Shown here piece by piece: positions 52,669 through 61,305 of a stretch of DNA of 64,000 nucleotides. Source of the stretch: a bacterium 0.1xD8-71 (GTDB lineage: Bacteria > Bacillota > Clostridia > Lachnospirales > Lachnospiraceae); NCBI GenBank assembly GCA_003612405.1, contig RAYR01000008.1, forward strand, positions 62,001 to 126,000, given 5' to 3'. Within the stretch, counting starts at the first letter, position 1; every line of letters begins with the position of its first letter. The position numbers and the translations under genes were made by a program. A model generated the notes under the pieces. That model made no database searches. It had not been told where the DNA came from and saw only the letters and a list, made by a program, of their open reading frames with translations.

Positions 52669-53745
52669 TCAATTTGTTCTCATTTGTCTCCAGATCTTGT
52701 TAAATACATTTACAACATCCGGATCGTAAAGAATACCTCCCTTCTCATTGATCTGCTCCATGCACTCCTCTACAGTCCCGGCACCTGATTGCACGGCTTC
52801 CGCCACCAGATTGTCAAAGTCATTGGCAAGTGCCACAATCCTTGCCTCCAGAGGAATCTTCTCACCCGTAACTTCCGGATAGCCTGATCCGTCCCAATAG
52901 GCATGATGATACTTTGCAATGCTGACTGCCATGGACAGGAAGTAACCGCCGGCCTGATCGCCGCTCAGTTCTTCCAAAATCTCTGCCCCCTCCTCAGAAC
53001 AGCTTCTGGCATATTCTGTCTCTCCTTTTACCGGATAATCTGTCTTCTCATTCCCCTCCACCGGCATCAGAAATCTGCCGATGTCATGCAGTCTGGCAGC
53101 TACGCCGATAGCCTCCACAAACTGATCCGTAATCACCTCTTCATAAGCAGGCAGAAACTGCATCGCCTGGGCTAAAAGACTGCAATTATGACTGACATTA
53201 TCCTGGTGCCTGCCCATATCACCGTTTCTCTTCTTCATAATCTTGGACAGCGCCATCAGCATGTTGGCCTGGGAGTGTTCAATCTGCTTCTCCTGATCTT
53301 CCACCAGTCTGTGCATCCTGCGATTGTAGTCAGCCATCTCCTGCCGCATCCGATACCCATTCAGATGTGTATTCACCCGCATGAGCACCTCCACATTGTC
53401 AAAAGGCTTGGGAATATAGTCAACTGCCCCTGCCCGGAACGCTTCCTCTTTCTCCATACTGGTATTCAGTACCGTAATAAAGATAAAAGGAATATCCCTG
53501 GTAGTGGGATCTCTCTTTAACATCTTACAAAACTCAAGGCCGTCTATCTCCGGCATGGATAAATCTGACAAAATCAGGGACGGTCTCGTCTGCTTAATCA
53601 GATTGAGAGCCTCCTGCACATTCAGGGCGCTCATGGTCTCATACCCTTCATGGGCAAGCATATTCTCTAAAATTGCCACATTCACACTGATATCGTCCAC
53701 AATCAGAATTATGGGAGTTTCCCGCTTAGCATATTCCGCTTCCAT
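52669..53745 (-). CDS. Response regulator with HD phosphohydrolase domain
   Basis: A 358-residue protein. Receiver at 10-130 (ILIVDDISVNVAILENMLAH, Asp in LILSDLSMPEIDG, Lys in YIPKPFDN), a short coiled coil, then an HD-GYP-like domain: RHQDNVSHNCSLL, RLHDIGRFLMP, HHAYWDGSGYPEVTGE. The invariant Lys of HDxGK is Arg here, and the spacing between the metal ligands is longer than usual, so activity is uncertain. It is the likely output of the PAS kinase next to it. Confidence 0.9.
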   Translation of the reverse strand: MEAEYAKRETPIILIVDDISVNVAILENMLAHEGYETMSALNVQEALNLIKQTRPSLILSDLSMPEIDGLEFCKMLKRDPTTRDIPFIFITVLNTSMEKEEAFRAGAVDYIPKPFDNVEVLMRVNTHLNGYRMRQEMADYNRRMHRLVEDQEKQIEHSQANMLMALSKIMKKRNGDMGRHQDNVSHNCSLLAQAMQFLPAYEEVITDQFVEAIGVAARLHDIGRFLMPVEGNEKTDYPVKGETEYARSCSEEGAEILEELSGDQAGGYFLSMAVSIAKYHHAYWDGSGYPEVTGEKIPLEARIVALANDFDNLVAEAVQSGAGTVEECMEQINEKGGILYDPDVVNVFNKIWRQMRTN

Positions 53746-53763
53746 TCTTCTTCCTTTCTCTGT

Positions 53764-55200
53764 TTAGAATTCCCCGATGCGTTCCATAAGAGCAGCTTTA
53801 AGCTTCTCATACATATCCATACTCTTGTCATGATTGGATTTCCTGATCGCCATCTCCAGACGAAGCACCTGTCGTTTTAAGTCATCATCTGACTGCTCCA
53901 CCAGCGTTTTCACCGTAGAAGCAAGCATTTCCGCTTTATCCCAGGCGCCAAGTTCTATGGACAATACCAGTTTATCCATACGTTTTTTGAGTTCCTCTTT
54001 GTTTTCCGCCCCACCAAACTGCATGATGAGATCAGTGCCTTTATTATCCTCTTTATTCACATAATCAGCCCAGTTCACATAGACCTGACTCTGCTTGTCA
54101 TCCAATGCCTGATTGGTCTTTAATTTCACAGAAAAGGAAAAAGTACTGCCCCTTCCCTTTTCACTGTCCACATGAATATCCCCGTTCATCAGTTCCACCA
54201 GCTGCTTGGTGATCACAAGTCCAAGTCCTGTACCGCCGAACCGCCTGGTAATCGAAGCATCCACCTGGCTGAAACTCTGAAACAGCCTATCCTGCTCTTT
54301 GGGCGAAATACCAATACCGCTGTCCCTGACCATAAAGAACAGTTCCACTTCATCATTGACCTGTCTCGTCTTACCAACCACAACATTCACATACCCCACC
54401 GTGGTAAATTTGATGGCATTGGACAGTAAATTATTCAGTATCTGCGTAAGCCGCAGCTCATCCCCTATCAAAAGCTGTGGTATCTTCTCGTCGATATCCA
54501 CGCTCATATGTAATTCTTTCTTGTTGACCACCGCACTGTGTGTAGCGATGACCTTATCCATCATCTTAAAGAAGTCAAACTCTTTCTCTTCAATGGCAAA
54601 TTTACCGGATTCCAGCTTCGCAAAATCCAGCACATCATTGATGATTGCCGACATATTGTCACAGCAGCTTAAGATAATATCCAGTGTCTTACGCTGCCCT
54701 GCATCTTCCACTTCCTCGAGAAGTTCCAGCACGTGACCTTTAATCCCATTGACCGGCGTCCTGAGTTCGTGGGTAACATTGGCCGTAAACTGATTCTTGA
54801 CCCGATTGTTCTCTCCCTCTTTCTCCTTCAGTTCCCGAATCCTCATATTCAGATTCTTCTGTGCACTGATATCTTCCGCCAGCAACAGATATACATCGGC
54901 TTCTTCCGCCGGCTGAATACGCACATTAACGGAGAAACAGGAATTGTTGCTCCGGTACATCGTCATCTCTTTGACGCCTTTCATGCAGTTTTTGACAAAG
55001 GTCAGAAACCCTTCACTGGTATCGGGGAAATCTTGTCGAAATATCTGTGACATGCTGCATCTGGTCAGCTTATCCTTATCAAACTCAAGCTTTGCCGCCG
55101 CAGTCTGATTGCCATACAGGATATTGCCTTTCTCATTAAAAAGCAGGACCAGTTCAATCGTCTCATCTGCAATTCGAGAATTTATCCATTCAAATTCCAT
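53764..55200 (-). CDS. PAS histidine kinase with degenerate C-terminal Hpt-like domain
   Basis: A 478-residue soluble kinase. PAS at 10-115 (VLLFNEKGNILYGNQTAAAK), coiled coil, HisKA with His in TANVTHELRTPVNGIKG near 143, ATPase with LTQILNNLLSNAIKFT, DSGIGIS and RRFGGTGLGLVITKQ. After residue 390 there is no receiver; instead a helical segment aligns with Hpt domains (AWDKAEMLASTVKTLVEQS, then LEMAIRKSNHDKSMDMYEKL), but the phospho-accepting His of AHxLKG is Ser (LASTVKT). ATG 55200 is used; a GTG start upstream at 55221 is possible. A genuine Hpt protein is encoded just upstream. Confidence 0.9.
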   Translation of the reverse strand: MEFEWINSRIADETIELVLLFNEKGNILYGNQTAAAKLEFDKDKLTRCSMSQIFRQDFPDTSEGFLTFVKNCMKGVKEMTMYRSNNSCFSVNVRIQPAEEADVYLLLAEDISAQKNLNMRIRELKEKEGENNRVKNQFTANVTHELRTPVNGIKGHVLELLEEVEDAGQRKTLDIILSCCDNMSAIINDVLDFAKLESGKFAIEEKEFDFFKMMDKVIATHSAVVNKKELHMSVDIDEKIPQLLIGDELRLTQILNNLLSNAIKFTTVGYVNVVVGKTRQVNDEVELFFMVRDSGIGISPKEQDRLFQSFSQVDASITRRFGGTGLGLVITKQLVELMNGDIHVDSEKGRGSTFSFSVKLKTNQALDDKQSQVYVNWADYVNKEDNKGTDLIMQFGGAENKEELKKRMDKLVLSIELGAWDKAEMLASTVKTLVEQSDDDLKRQVLRLEMAIRKSNHDKSMDMYEKLKAALMERIGEF

Positions 55201-55275
55201 TCTCTCCACCCCAAAAACCACTTTTATACTATTCTAGTACTTTATCCCTACATTTTCAAGCTATTGCGATCACCC

Positions 55276-55650
55276 TCAGGGCATATTTTCTTTGATAATC
55301 GCAATAAACTGTTCATAAACTTTCTTGATTTCCTGCCACTCTTCCTGTGCACGTTCTGCGTTAACATCCTCAGGGGCTTTGTTGCGAAGCTCTTCCACCA
55401 GATCGGAAACCTTCTGGAAAATAGGTGTAAGACCCAGATTACCTACCACACCTTTTAATGCATGGGCACACTCATACGCCGCCTCAAAAGCACCCTCTTC
55501 CAGATTCTTCCCAAGATTAATGTAATTCTGATCATCCGGAAATTTCCCCAGAAATTTCTGATATATTGCCTCATTTCCCATGAACCGCTTGAGTGTAGTC
55601 TCCACATCCGCACCGCTTTCTTCCAACTGACGTTTAAATTTGTCTTCCAT
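55276..55650 (-). CDS. Stand-alone Hpt phosphotransfer protein
   Basis: A 124-residue four-helix protein with phospho-accepting His in CAHALKGVVGNLGL near residue 67, followed by FQKVSDLVEELRNKA. Hpt proteins carry phosphate between receivers. AAGGAGG precedes its ATG. It lies between the receiver-HD-GYP gene and the PAS kinase, 76 and 76 bases away, so it probably relays phosphate from a receiver in this operon to another. Confidence 0.92.
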   Translation of the reverse strand: MEDKFKRQLEESGADVETTLKRFMGNEAIYQKFLGKFPDDQNYINLGKNLEEGAFEAAYECAHALKGVVGNLGLTPIFQKVSDLVEELRNKAPEDVNAERAQEEWQEIKKVYEQFIAIIKENMP

Positions 55651-55725
55651 TCTTTTTCCCTCCTTTTAGAAAAAGACTGCAAAACAAAGCCTTTCTGTTT
55701 TACAGTCCTCATCGTCTGACTCGCG

Positions 55726-56814
55726 TCACGTAAAATTAAACATATTTATGACTTCCACAATGTTGAAGAAGTCCTCTTTGGCAAGCTTAAAACACTCGAT
55801 GACATCATCCGAAAACTGTCCACATTCCCCGTTCAAAATCATTTTATATGCTTCCGCATTGCTGTATGCGCTTTTATATACCCTCTCGCTTACCAGTGCC
55901 TCATACACATCGGCAATGGAAACAATCTGGGCACTGATCGGTATCTCGTCACCCACCAGATGGTCCGGGTATCCTTTTCCGTCGCATCTCTCATGGTGAT
56001 AACGGCAGATATCATAACAATACTGATAGAAATCATCTGTATAAGATGTCCGGAAAGACTCTAAAATCTCACATCCGATCGTGGTATGTGTTTTCATGAT
56101 CTCAAACTCTTCCGGTGTCAGCCGGCCCGGCTTAAGCAGAATAGAATCCGGAATCCCGATCTTACCGATATCATGAAGCGCCGATGCTCTCGCAATCTGA
56201 TCAATCTGCAATGGCGTCAGATTGTATTTGGGGAAATACTTGGCAAGATATTTTAACAGGATTCTGGTCAGATACTTGATCCGTTTGACATGATCTCCTG
56301 TCTCCACGCTTCTGAACTCCACTACGGAGCCCAGGGCATCAATCAGGAACTCATTGTTCTCCCGCAGCGTCTTCTCCTGTTCACGTATTGTTATTTCCTG
56401 CTCCTTGAGCTTGATTTCCATGTTGCGCTGACTCTGATAGAGCGCAATAATATTGTTGGCACGCCTCTTGACAATGCTGGGCTCAAAAGGTTTGTGCATA
56501 ACATCGGCAATACCGTACTCATATGCCTTCTCTTCACTCTCCTGCGGTGTCTGGCTGGTAATCAGAATAACCGGTATCTTCTCCAGCAGCTCATGCTCTC
56601 TCATATAATCAAGCACACCAAAACCATTCATGACCGGCATGATAACATCAAGCAGGATCAATGCGAGATCCTTACTGTTCTCGATTGCCTCAATGGCCAT
56701 TTCACCGTTAGAAGCTTCTATGATGTCATAATCTGCATCAAACATCATACTGAGTATTGTTCTGTTTATTTCTTCATCATCCACGATCAACAACTGCTGC
56801 TTCTCTTCGCTCAT
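55726..56814 (-). CDS. Response regulator with HD-GYP phosphodiesterase domain
   Basis: A 362-residue RpfG-like protein. Receiver at 5-125 (LLIVDDEEINRTIL, Asp in LALILLDVIMPVMNGFG, Lys in VMHKPFEPS), coiled-coil linker, HD-GYP at 170-360 with intact ligands: GDHVKRIKYL, ALHDIGKIGIPDSIL, HTTIGCEIL, YHHERCDGKGYPDHL, IADVYEAL. It should hydrolyse cyclic di-GMP or a related cyclic dinucleotide when phosphorylated. The frame extends to 56862, but ATG 56814 has GAGG. First gene of the operon; a strong promoter lies upstream. Confidence 0.94.
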   Translation of the reverse strand: MSEEKQQLLIVDDEEINRTILSMMFDADYDIIEASNGEMAIEAIENSKDLALILLDVIMPVMNGFGVLDYMREHELLEKIPVILITSQTPQESEEKAYEYGIADVMHKPFEPSIVKRRANNIIALYQSQRNMEIKLKEQEITIREQEKTLRENNEFLIDALGSVVEFRSVETGDHVKRIKYLTRILLKYLAKYFPKYNLTPLQIDQIARASALHDIGKIGIPDSILLKPGRLTPEEFEIMKTHTTIGCEILESFRTSYTDDFYQYCYDICRYHHERCDGKGYPDHLVGDEIPISAQIVSIADVYEALVSERVYKSAYSNAEAYKMILNGECGQFSDDVIECFKLAKEDFFNIVEVINMFNFT

Positions 56815-56918
56815 ATTGCCTCGTCTGATCCCCTCTCCTTCCTTCCTGGGAGACAGAATCATTTCCCTCCTTTTTATTCTGATTTATAGTACCTTATCGT
56901 CCTGACAATTACTTATAA

Positions 56919-56947
56919 AGTATACTATTCTTTGATAAGCCTGTCAA
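56919..56947 (-). promoter_or_regulatory. Promoter of the HD-GYP / chemosensory operon
   Basis: Minus-strand TTGACA (56942-56947), 17-base spacer, TATACT (56919-56924), sigma-A-like. No sigma-28-type motif was seen. Confidence 0.8.
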
Positions 56948-56977
56948 TGACGGTTTTCGTCATCTGATGCATAAAAA

Positions 56978-58324
56978 CTACTCTGCGGACACTGCTTCAA
57001 TCTCACTTCTGATACTGACAAAAATCCTGGCAAGCTCCGGGTCAAAATGGCTGCCGCCTGATTCCTCAATAATGCTGAAAGCTGTGTCCACAGACATGGC
57101 TTCCTTATAGCACCTTTTGGAAATCAGAGCGTCAAATACATCCGCCACCGCCATGATTCTTGCACAGATAGGAATGTCACTTTCTCCCAAACCTTTCGGA
57201 TATCCGCTTCCATCCCATTTCTCATGATGTCCTTCGGCAATCTGCACGGCAATATCCACATATTCTTTCTCTTCGATACCGCTCAGGACTTCCACCACAA
57301 TGCGGCCTCCGGCCGAAGTATGCTCCTTTATGGTGTCAAACTCCTCTTTCGTAAGCCTGCCGGGTTTTCTCAGGATCACATCCGAAACCACAATCTTACC
57401 GATATCGTGCATGGGCGCCGCTTTCACCAGAAGCTCCACATAGTCATCCGTAAGAATATCCGTACAGTACCCCGTCCGCTGTGCTGCACGCGCCAGAAGT
57501 TCCACATATCTGCTCGTGCGCTTTACATGCTGTCCTGTGTCCTGATCCCTGCTCTCAATCAGATTCGCCATCCCGATGATCGTATTCTCCTGGAGTGCCA
57601 GCATCCTGTTTTTATGCTCCACCAGTGCCCTGGACTTACGCTCATTCTCCTCCTCCAGCAGATCCTTATATTTTTCCAGCCGGGATGTGATACTCACACA
57701 CAGGATGATGCACACTGCCATGGTCAGACAGATACACACCATACACACCTTCTCACACACCCTGGCAACCAGGATGCTGTGCTCCATCCTGCCGGTAGTC
57801 ACACGCATTTCCTCTGCAATATAATCGTCCATGATGTCAATATCTTCCGTGATCTGGTTGATAAAATCCGCCAGATATGATGTGATATAATACTTAGCCG
57901 TTTCACTGTTGCCTTCACGGCTCATCTCAAACACCCTTTCCGCATTGCTGAAATAACTGATGGCACTGGAATATACCGTGTGGAACAACTGCTCCTTTTC
58001 ATCCCCCGCAATACGCTCGTTCATTTCATCTAATTTACCAATAATATCCTCTTTCAGCCCTGCTGCTTCCTCCTCGCAGACAGCCATTGCCTCCGGCGAT
58101 TCTTCCAGCGCATGCCAGGCTACCACCATATAATGCCTGCTCATCATTCTGGACAGATCGGACATGTTCAATCTGTCCGCAACGCTGTATTCAATATTAT
58201 TTTTATAGTTGTATGTGATTTCATTGAGATTGTACCGCATGACGATAATACCCGTTATACACACGATACTTGCAAAAAGATTCAGTATGAACATCTGAAA
58301 AGGAATCCGCTTGACAAGCTTCAT
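56978..58324 (-). CDS. Membrane HD-GYP phosphodiesterase with four-helix sensor
   Basis: A 448-residue protein: membrane segment at 10-30, an outside helical sensor of about 150 residues (four-helix-bundle type as in chemoreceptors), second membrane segment near 190-210 (VCMVCICLTMAVCIILCVS), coiled coil, then HD-GYP with GQHVKRTSRY, APMHDIGKIVVSDVI, HTSAGGRIV, GHHEKWDGSGYPKGLG and VADVFDAL, all ligands intact. It should hydrolyse a cyclic dinucleotide in response to an outside cue, perhaps from the binding protein encoded just upstream (28 bases). Confidence 0.92.
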   Translation of the reverse strand: MKLVKRIPFQMFILNLFASIVCITGIIVMRYNLNEITYNYKNNIEYSVADRLNMSDLSRMMSRHYMVVAWHALEESPEAMAVCEEEAAGLKEDIIGKLDEMNERIAGDEKEQLFHTVYSSAISYFSNAERVFEMSREGNSETAKYYITSYLADFINQITEDIDIMDDYIAEEMRVTTGRMEHSILVARVCEKVCMVCICLTMAVCIILCVSITSRLEKYKDLLEEENERKSRALVEHKNRMLALQENTIIGMANLIESRDQDTGQHVKRTSRYVELLARAAQRTGYCTDILTDDYVELLVKAAPMHDIGKIVVSDVILRKPGRLTKEEFDTIKEHTSAGGRIVVEVLSGIEEKEYVDIAVQIAEGHHEKWDGSGYPKGLGESDIPICARIMAVADVFDALISKRCYKEAMSVDTAFSIIEESGGSHFDPELARIFVSIRSEIEAVSAE

Positions 58325-58352
58325 TTCATATCTCCCCCGCCAGCCGATACTA

Positions 58353-59600
58353 TTACTCAGGCCGGGCCGTTATCCCATCTACCATAGTATCCAGCAGATA
58401 CTGTAAATCCTGTCCGTCAGGATTGCCCCCCGCGATCGTAATGCCAAACAAACTGGAAGGATTCCAGTAAGTGTCTGCTACACGCTGGGCGTCCGCATAG
58501 TGTTCCTGCTCCACAAGTGCCGCTACCACCGGAGATGCCTGCACAGACTCCGACATGGCTGCGTTCACATTGGAAGGGCAGTCTCCCGTCATCTCAAACC
58601 GTTTCGTCTGCATCTGTTCATCGGAAAGACGCTGTGCCAGTTTCATGGCCCAATAGCAATTCTCTGAACTGGGATTGACCCCCAGCAGCTTATACCCCGA
58701 AAAGCTGCACATCTGCACATTGTCACCCGCCAGTGTATAACAGGGCAGCTTAACGGCAGCAAAACCCTCTCCCCACTCCTTTTTGATCACTTCCGCGTTC
58801 CATGCACCATTAACACCGGCTATGATATCGCCGCTTTGAATCCCCTTGATAAATCCTTCGTCATCACAGTTTATAAATCCGTCATGATAGGCAATCCTAA
58901 GCATCGCCTCCGTCACATCCACACCTGTATAGGGTGTATCTGCCGCGTTCCAGTTACAGGTATTGGTAATGCCGTCCTCATTCATCACCAGATCCAGGCC
59001 CGCACCCTTGAAAAAAGAATAAATATACCACCCGCTGGAATAATCCATGGCCGTCTTCTTTCCGTTTGCCGCAGATACTTCCAGAATCCTGTCAAAACTC
59101 TTCACATCTTCCTCTGTAAAATAGTCAGCGTTATAGTACAGGAAATATCCGTTTCCGGCAGTAAAAGGATAGGCATAGAGTTTATCCTCATACATGGCGG
59201 CACAACAGGCTCCATTGTCCACACCGCCATTGTCTGCGATCACCTGCTCGGTATCTTCCGTAATTTCCAGCAGTGCGCCCGCCCGCCTGAGGGTCTCAAA
59301 CTGGTCATCCGCAAACACATAAATATCCGCTGCCGCCTGCGGATTGGCAAGCACCGTTTCCCTGGTTGTCACAATATTTTCAATGCTGACCGTTATCTGA
59401 AAAAGCGCTTCATCGGCATATTCCTCCTGAAACGCTTCTATCGTCTGATTCAGCAATTCTCTCTCTTCTTCCTCACTCCACCAGACAGAAAGTTTTACTT
59501 CCGGAACCGGTTCCGGTTCTGCACCCGAACATCCCATCAGCCCTAATGCCACCGCCATGAGAAGTAAGACCCGTAAAATATTCCCCGCAACCTTACGCAT
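58353..59600 (-). CDS. Extracellular solute-binding lipoprotein, no permease nearby
   Basis: A 415-residue ABC-type binding protein with signal peptide ending at lipobox LMGC (Cys near residue 24) and the family-1 solute-binding fold (VKLSVWWSEEEERELLNQTI, YADEALFQITVSIENI, MYEDKLYAYPFTAGNGYFLY, GDIIAGVNGAWNAEVIKKEW). Homologues bind sugars. No permease or ATPase gene accompanies it. Instead it is followed at 28 bases by the membrane HD-GYP gene, so it may present a ligand to that sensor rather than to an importer. Confidence 0.92.
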   Translation of the reverse strand: MRKVAGNILRVLLLMAVALGLMGCSGAEPEPVPEVKLSVWWSEEEERELLNQTIEAFQEEYADEALFQITVSIENIVTTRETVLANPQAAADIYVFADDQFETLRRAGALLEITEDTEQVIADNGGVDNGACCAAMYEDKLYAYPFTAGNGYFLYYNADYFTEEDVKSFDRILEVSAANGKKTAMDYSSGWYIYSFFKGAGLDLVMNEDGITNTCNWNAADTPYTGVDVTEAMLRIAYHDGFINCDDEGFIKGIQSGDIIAGVNGAWNAEVIKKEWGEGFAAVKLPCYTLAGDNVQMCSFSGYKLLGVNPSSENCYWAMKLAQRLSDEQMQTKRFEMTGDCPSNVNAAMSESVQASPVVAALVEQEHYADAQRVADTYWNPSSLFGITIAGGNPDGQDLQYLLDTMVDGITARPE

Positions 59601-59630
59601 AGTTTCCCCTCTTCCGTAATGCTGTCAACA

Positions 59631-59677
59631 AAACCTATGATTACCATAAATCCATAAAGGAACCCGTAAACCTATGA
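59631..59677. repeat. Two 10-bp direct repeats upstream of the binding-protein gene
   Basis: AAACCTATGA at 59631-59640 and again at 59668-59677, 37 bases apart. They lie in the 174-base gap between the LytTR regulator and the binding-protein gene. Confidence 0.35.
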
Positions 59678-59774
59678 CAAATATGTAGCAACGACCTTTG
59701 ATTTTCGCTAAAAAATAACAAATATATCATCATACACCACAATATAAATTACAACGTTTACAGCATAAACAGCA

Positions 59775-60482
59775 TTATTGCAACGCAAACAGCACCTTCT
59801 GTAATCTCTTTCTGACCGCTTCCACCCTGTAGCGGCTCAACGGAATTTCCGTTCCATCATCCAGAATAACCCGTCTGCTTTCCGTCGAATGAACATATCT
59901 GCAATTCACCAGAAAACTCTTGTGTGTGCGCACAAAATCAAAGGGAACAAGCTGTTTCTCCAGGTCCGCCAGACTGCCATAACATTCCAGGTTTTCTCCC
60001 TTCCTTACACGCACGTGCAGCCAGTGTCCATAAATCTCTATATAGGCAATGTCATGCACATCCACAAACACGGTTTCAGACCTCGTCCTGAAACAAACCT
60101 TTCTTCCCATACTGCGCATCAGCACCGCCTTACCGAGAGCTTCCATCACTTCCGGCAGTTCACCTGTCAGCTGAGATTTCCTGAGGAACCGAAAAGGCCG
60201 GAATTGCAGGGATTCATACACCAGCTCATCATGCATGGACACAAAGATCAGAAATATTTCTTCTCTGTGGATAAGCCGGCTGGCCACAGCAAATCCATTC
60301 AACCCCGGCATCTGAATATCCAGAAAAAGCGCATCACATTCCGGACCGTCCGCAAGAAGCGAAGCGCCGTCATGAAAGACAGAAACCGTCAGAGGGTCAT
60401 TGGAGACATCATACGCTGCCTCAATGGCCCCCTTCAATTCCCCGGTAAAATTTACATCATCATCACAAATGGCTATCCGCAT
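59775..60482 (-). CDS. Orphan LytTR-family response regulator
   Basis: A 235-residue regulator: receiver at 1-115 (IAICDDDVNFTGELKGAIE, Asp in CDALFLDIQMPGLNG, Lys in FRFLRKSQL) and LytTR at 135-230 (VDVHDIAYIEIYGHWLHVRV, FDFVRTHKSFLVNCRYVHST). Unlike the pair at 8-10.8 kb it has no neighbouring kinase. It lies upstream of the binding-protein gene in the same direction and could control it. It follows the AIM24-type gene by 54 bases. Confidence 0.92.
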   Translation of the reverse strand: MRIAICDDDVNFTGELKGAIEAAYDVSNDPLTVSVFHDGASLLADGPECDALFLDIQMPGLNGFAVASRLIHREEIFLIFVSMHDELVYESLQFRPFRFLRKSQLTGELPEVMEALGKAVLMRSMGRKVCFRTRSETVFVDVHDIAYIEIYGHWLHVRVRKGENLECYGSLADLEKQLVPFDFVRTHKSFLVNCRYVHSTESRRVILDDGTEIPLSRYRVEAVRKRLQKVLFALQ

Positions 60483-60536
60483 TTTATACCCTCACCACAT
60501 AAAGGCCATGGCCGCCTTCAGCGTCTGTCCTGCACA

Positions 60537-61217
60537 CTACCTTGACGGCACCATCCTGATAATACGTCCCGCAAACTCGTTAAAGTTCTGTGTCTGCAAA
60601 ATCACTGTGCCGGGCCCTGTCAGCTTCGTCAGGAACAGACCCTCTCCGCCCAGAAAGATATTCTTTAGCCCCTTTACGGTTTCTATCTCATAACGGACAC
60701 TTCTCTCAAAAGCCACTACATTTCCCGTATCTACCTTAATCACCTCGCCAGGTGCCAGATTCTTAATGACCTTATTACCGTCAATTTCCAGAAATACCAT
60801 GCCCGTCCCGCTGATATCCTGTAAGATAAAACCTTCTCCGCCAAACAGTCCTGCGGAAAACTTCTTGGTAAATGTCACATTCAGGTTTACCGTCTCCTGC
60901 GCGCAGAGAAATGCGCCTTTCTGGCAGATCATACCGCCATTCTGGCCCACATCAACCGCAAGCACCTCGCCGGCAACCGTAGAAGCAAAAGCCACCATGC
61001 TGCCTGCCCGTTCCGCCCTGTATGTAGCCATAAACAAGGATTCTCCCGAAAACATTCTGCCGATGCTCTTACCCAGTCCGCCTTTCATATTGGAATCCAT
61101 GGTAATTCCCTCTGACATCCAGGCCATACCGCCCGACTGTGTGTACATGGATTCTCCCGGCGCATCAAAAACAACCTCCACCGCCGGCATGGTGTCGCCA
61201 ATAATCTGATACCGCAT
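60537..61217 (-). CDS. AIM24 family (TIGR00266-type) protein
   Basis: A 226-residue beta-rich protein with repeated short strands and Gly-rich turns: PAVEVVFDAPGESMYTQSGG, KGGLGKSIGRMFSGESLF, NVTFTKKFSAGLFGGEGFIL, GLKNIFLGGEGLFLTKLTGP. These mark the AIM24 / TIGR00266 family, whose bacterial role is unknown. GGAGG precedes ATG 61217 by eight bases; the frame runs seven codons further to a GTG inside the ribosome site. Upstream of and possibly co-transcribed with the orphan LytTR regulator. Confidence 0.93.
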   Translation of the reverse strand: MRYQIIGDTMPAVEVVFDAPGESMYTQSGGMAWMSEGITMDSNMKGGLGKSIGRMFSGESLFMATYRAERAGSMVAFASTVAGEVLAVDVGQNGGMICQKGAFLCAQETVNLNVTFTKKFSAGLFGGEGFILQDISGTGMVFLEIDGNKVIKNLAPGEVIKVDTGNVVAFERSVRYEIETVKGLKNIFLGGEGLFLTKLTGPGTVILQTQNFNEFAGRIIRMVPSR

Positions 61218-61305
61218 ATTCCCTTCCTCCTTTGTCACAAAACATCTTATCTTTTAAATTTTCTCATACTCTCCTTTCCTTGGCAAGAATATAGATTGAA
61301 AACTA

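Noticed and set aside
45841-60482. A flagellar or motility region
   Set aside because: No flagellin, motor, hook, export or pilus gene is recognisable, and no sigma-28-type promoter was seen.
61240-61275. A six-codon frame with a good ribosome site before the AIM24 gene, considered as a leader peptide
   Set aside because: It is too short and generic, with no attenuator-like hairpins following it.
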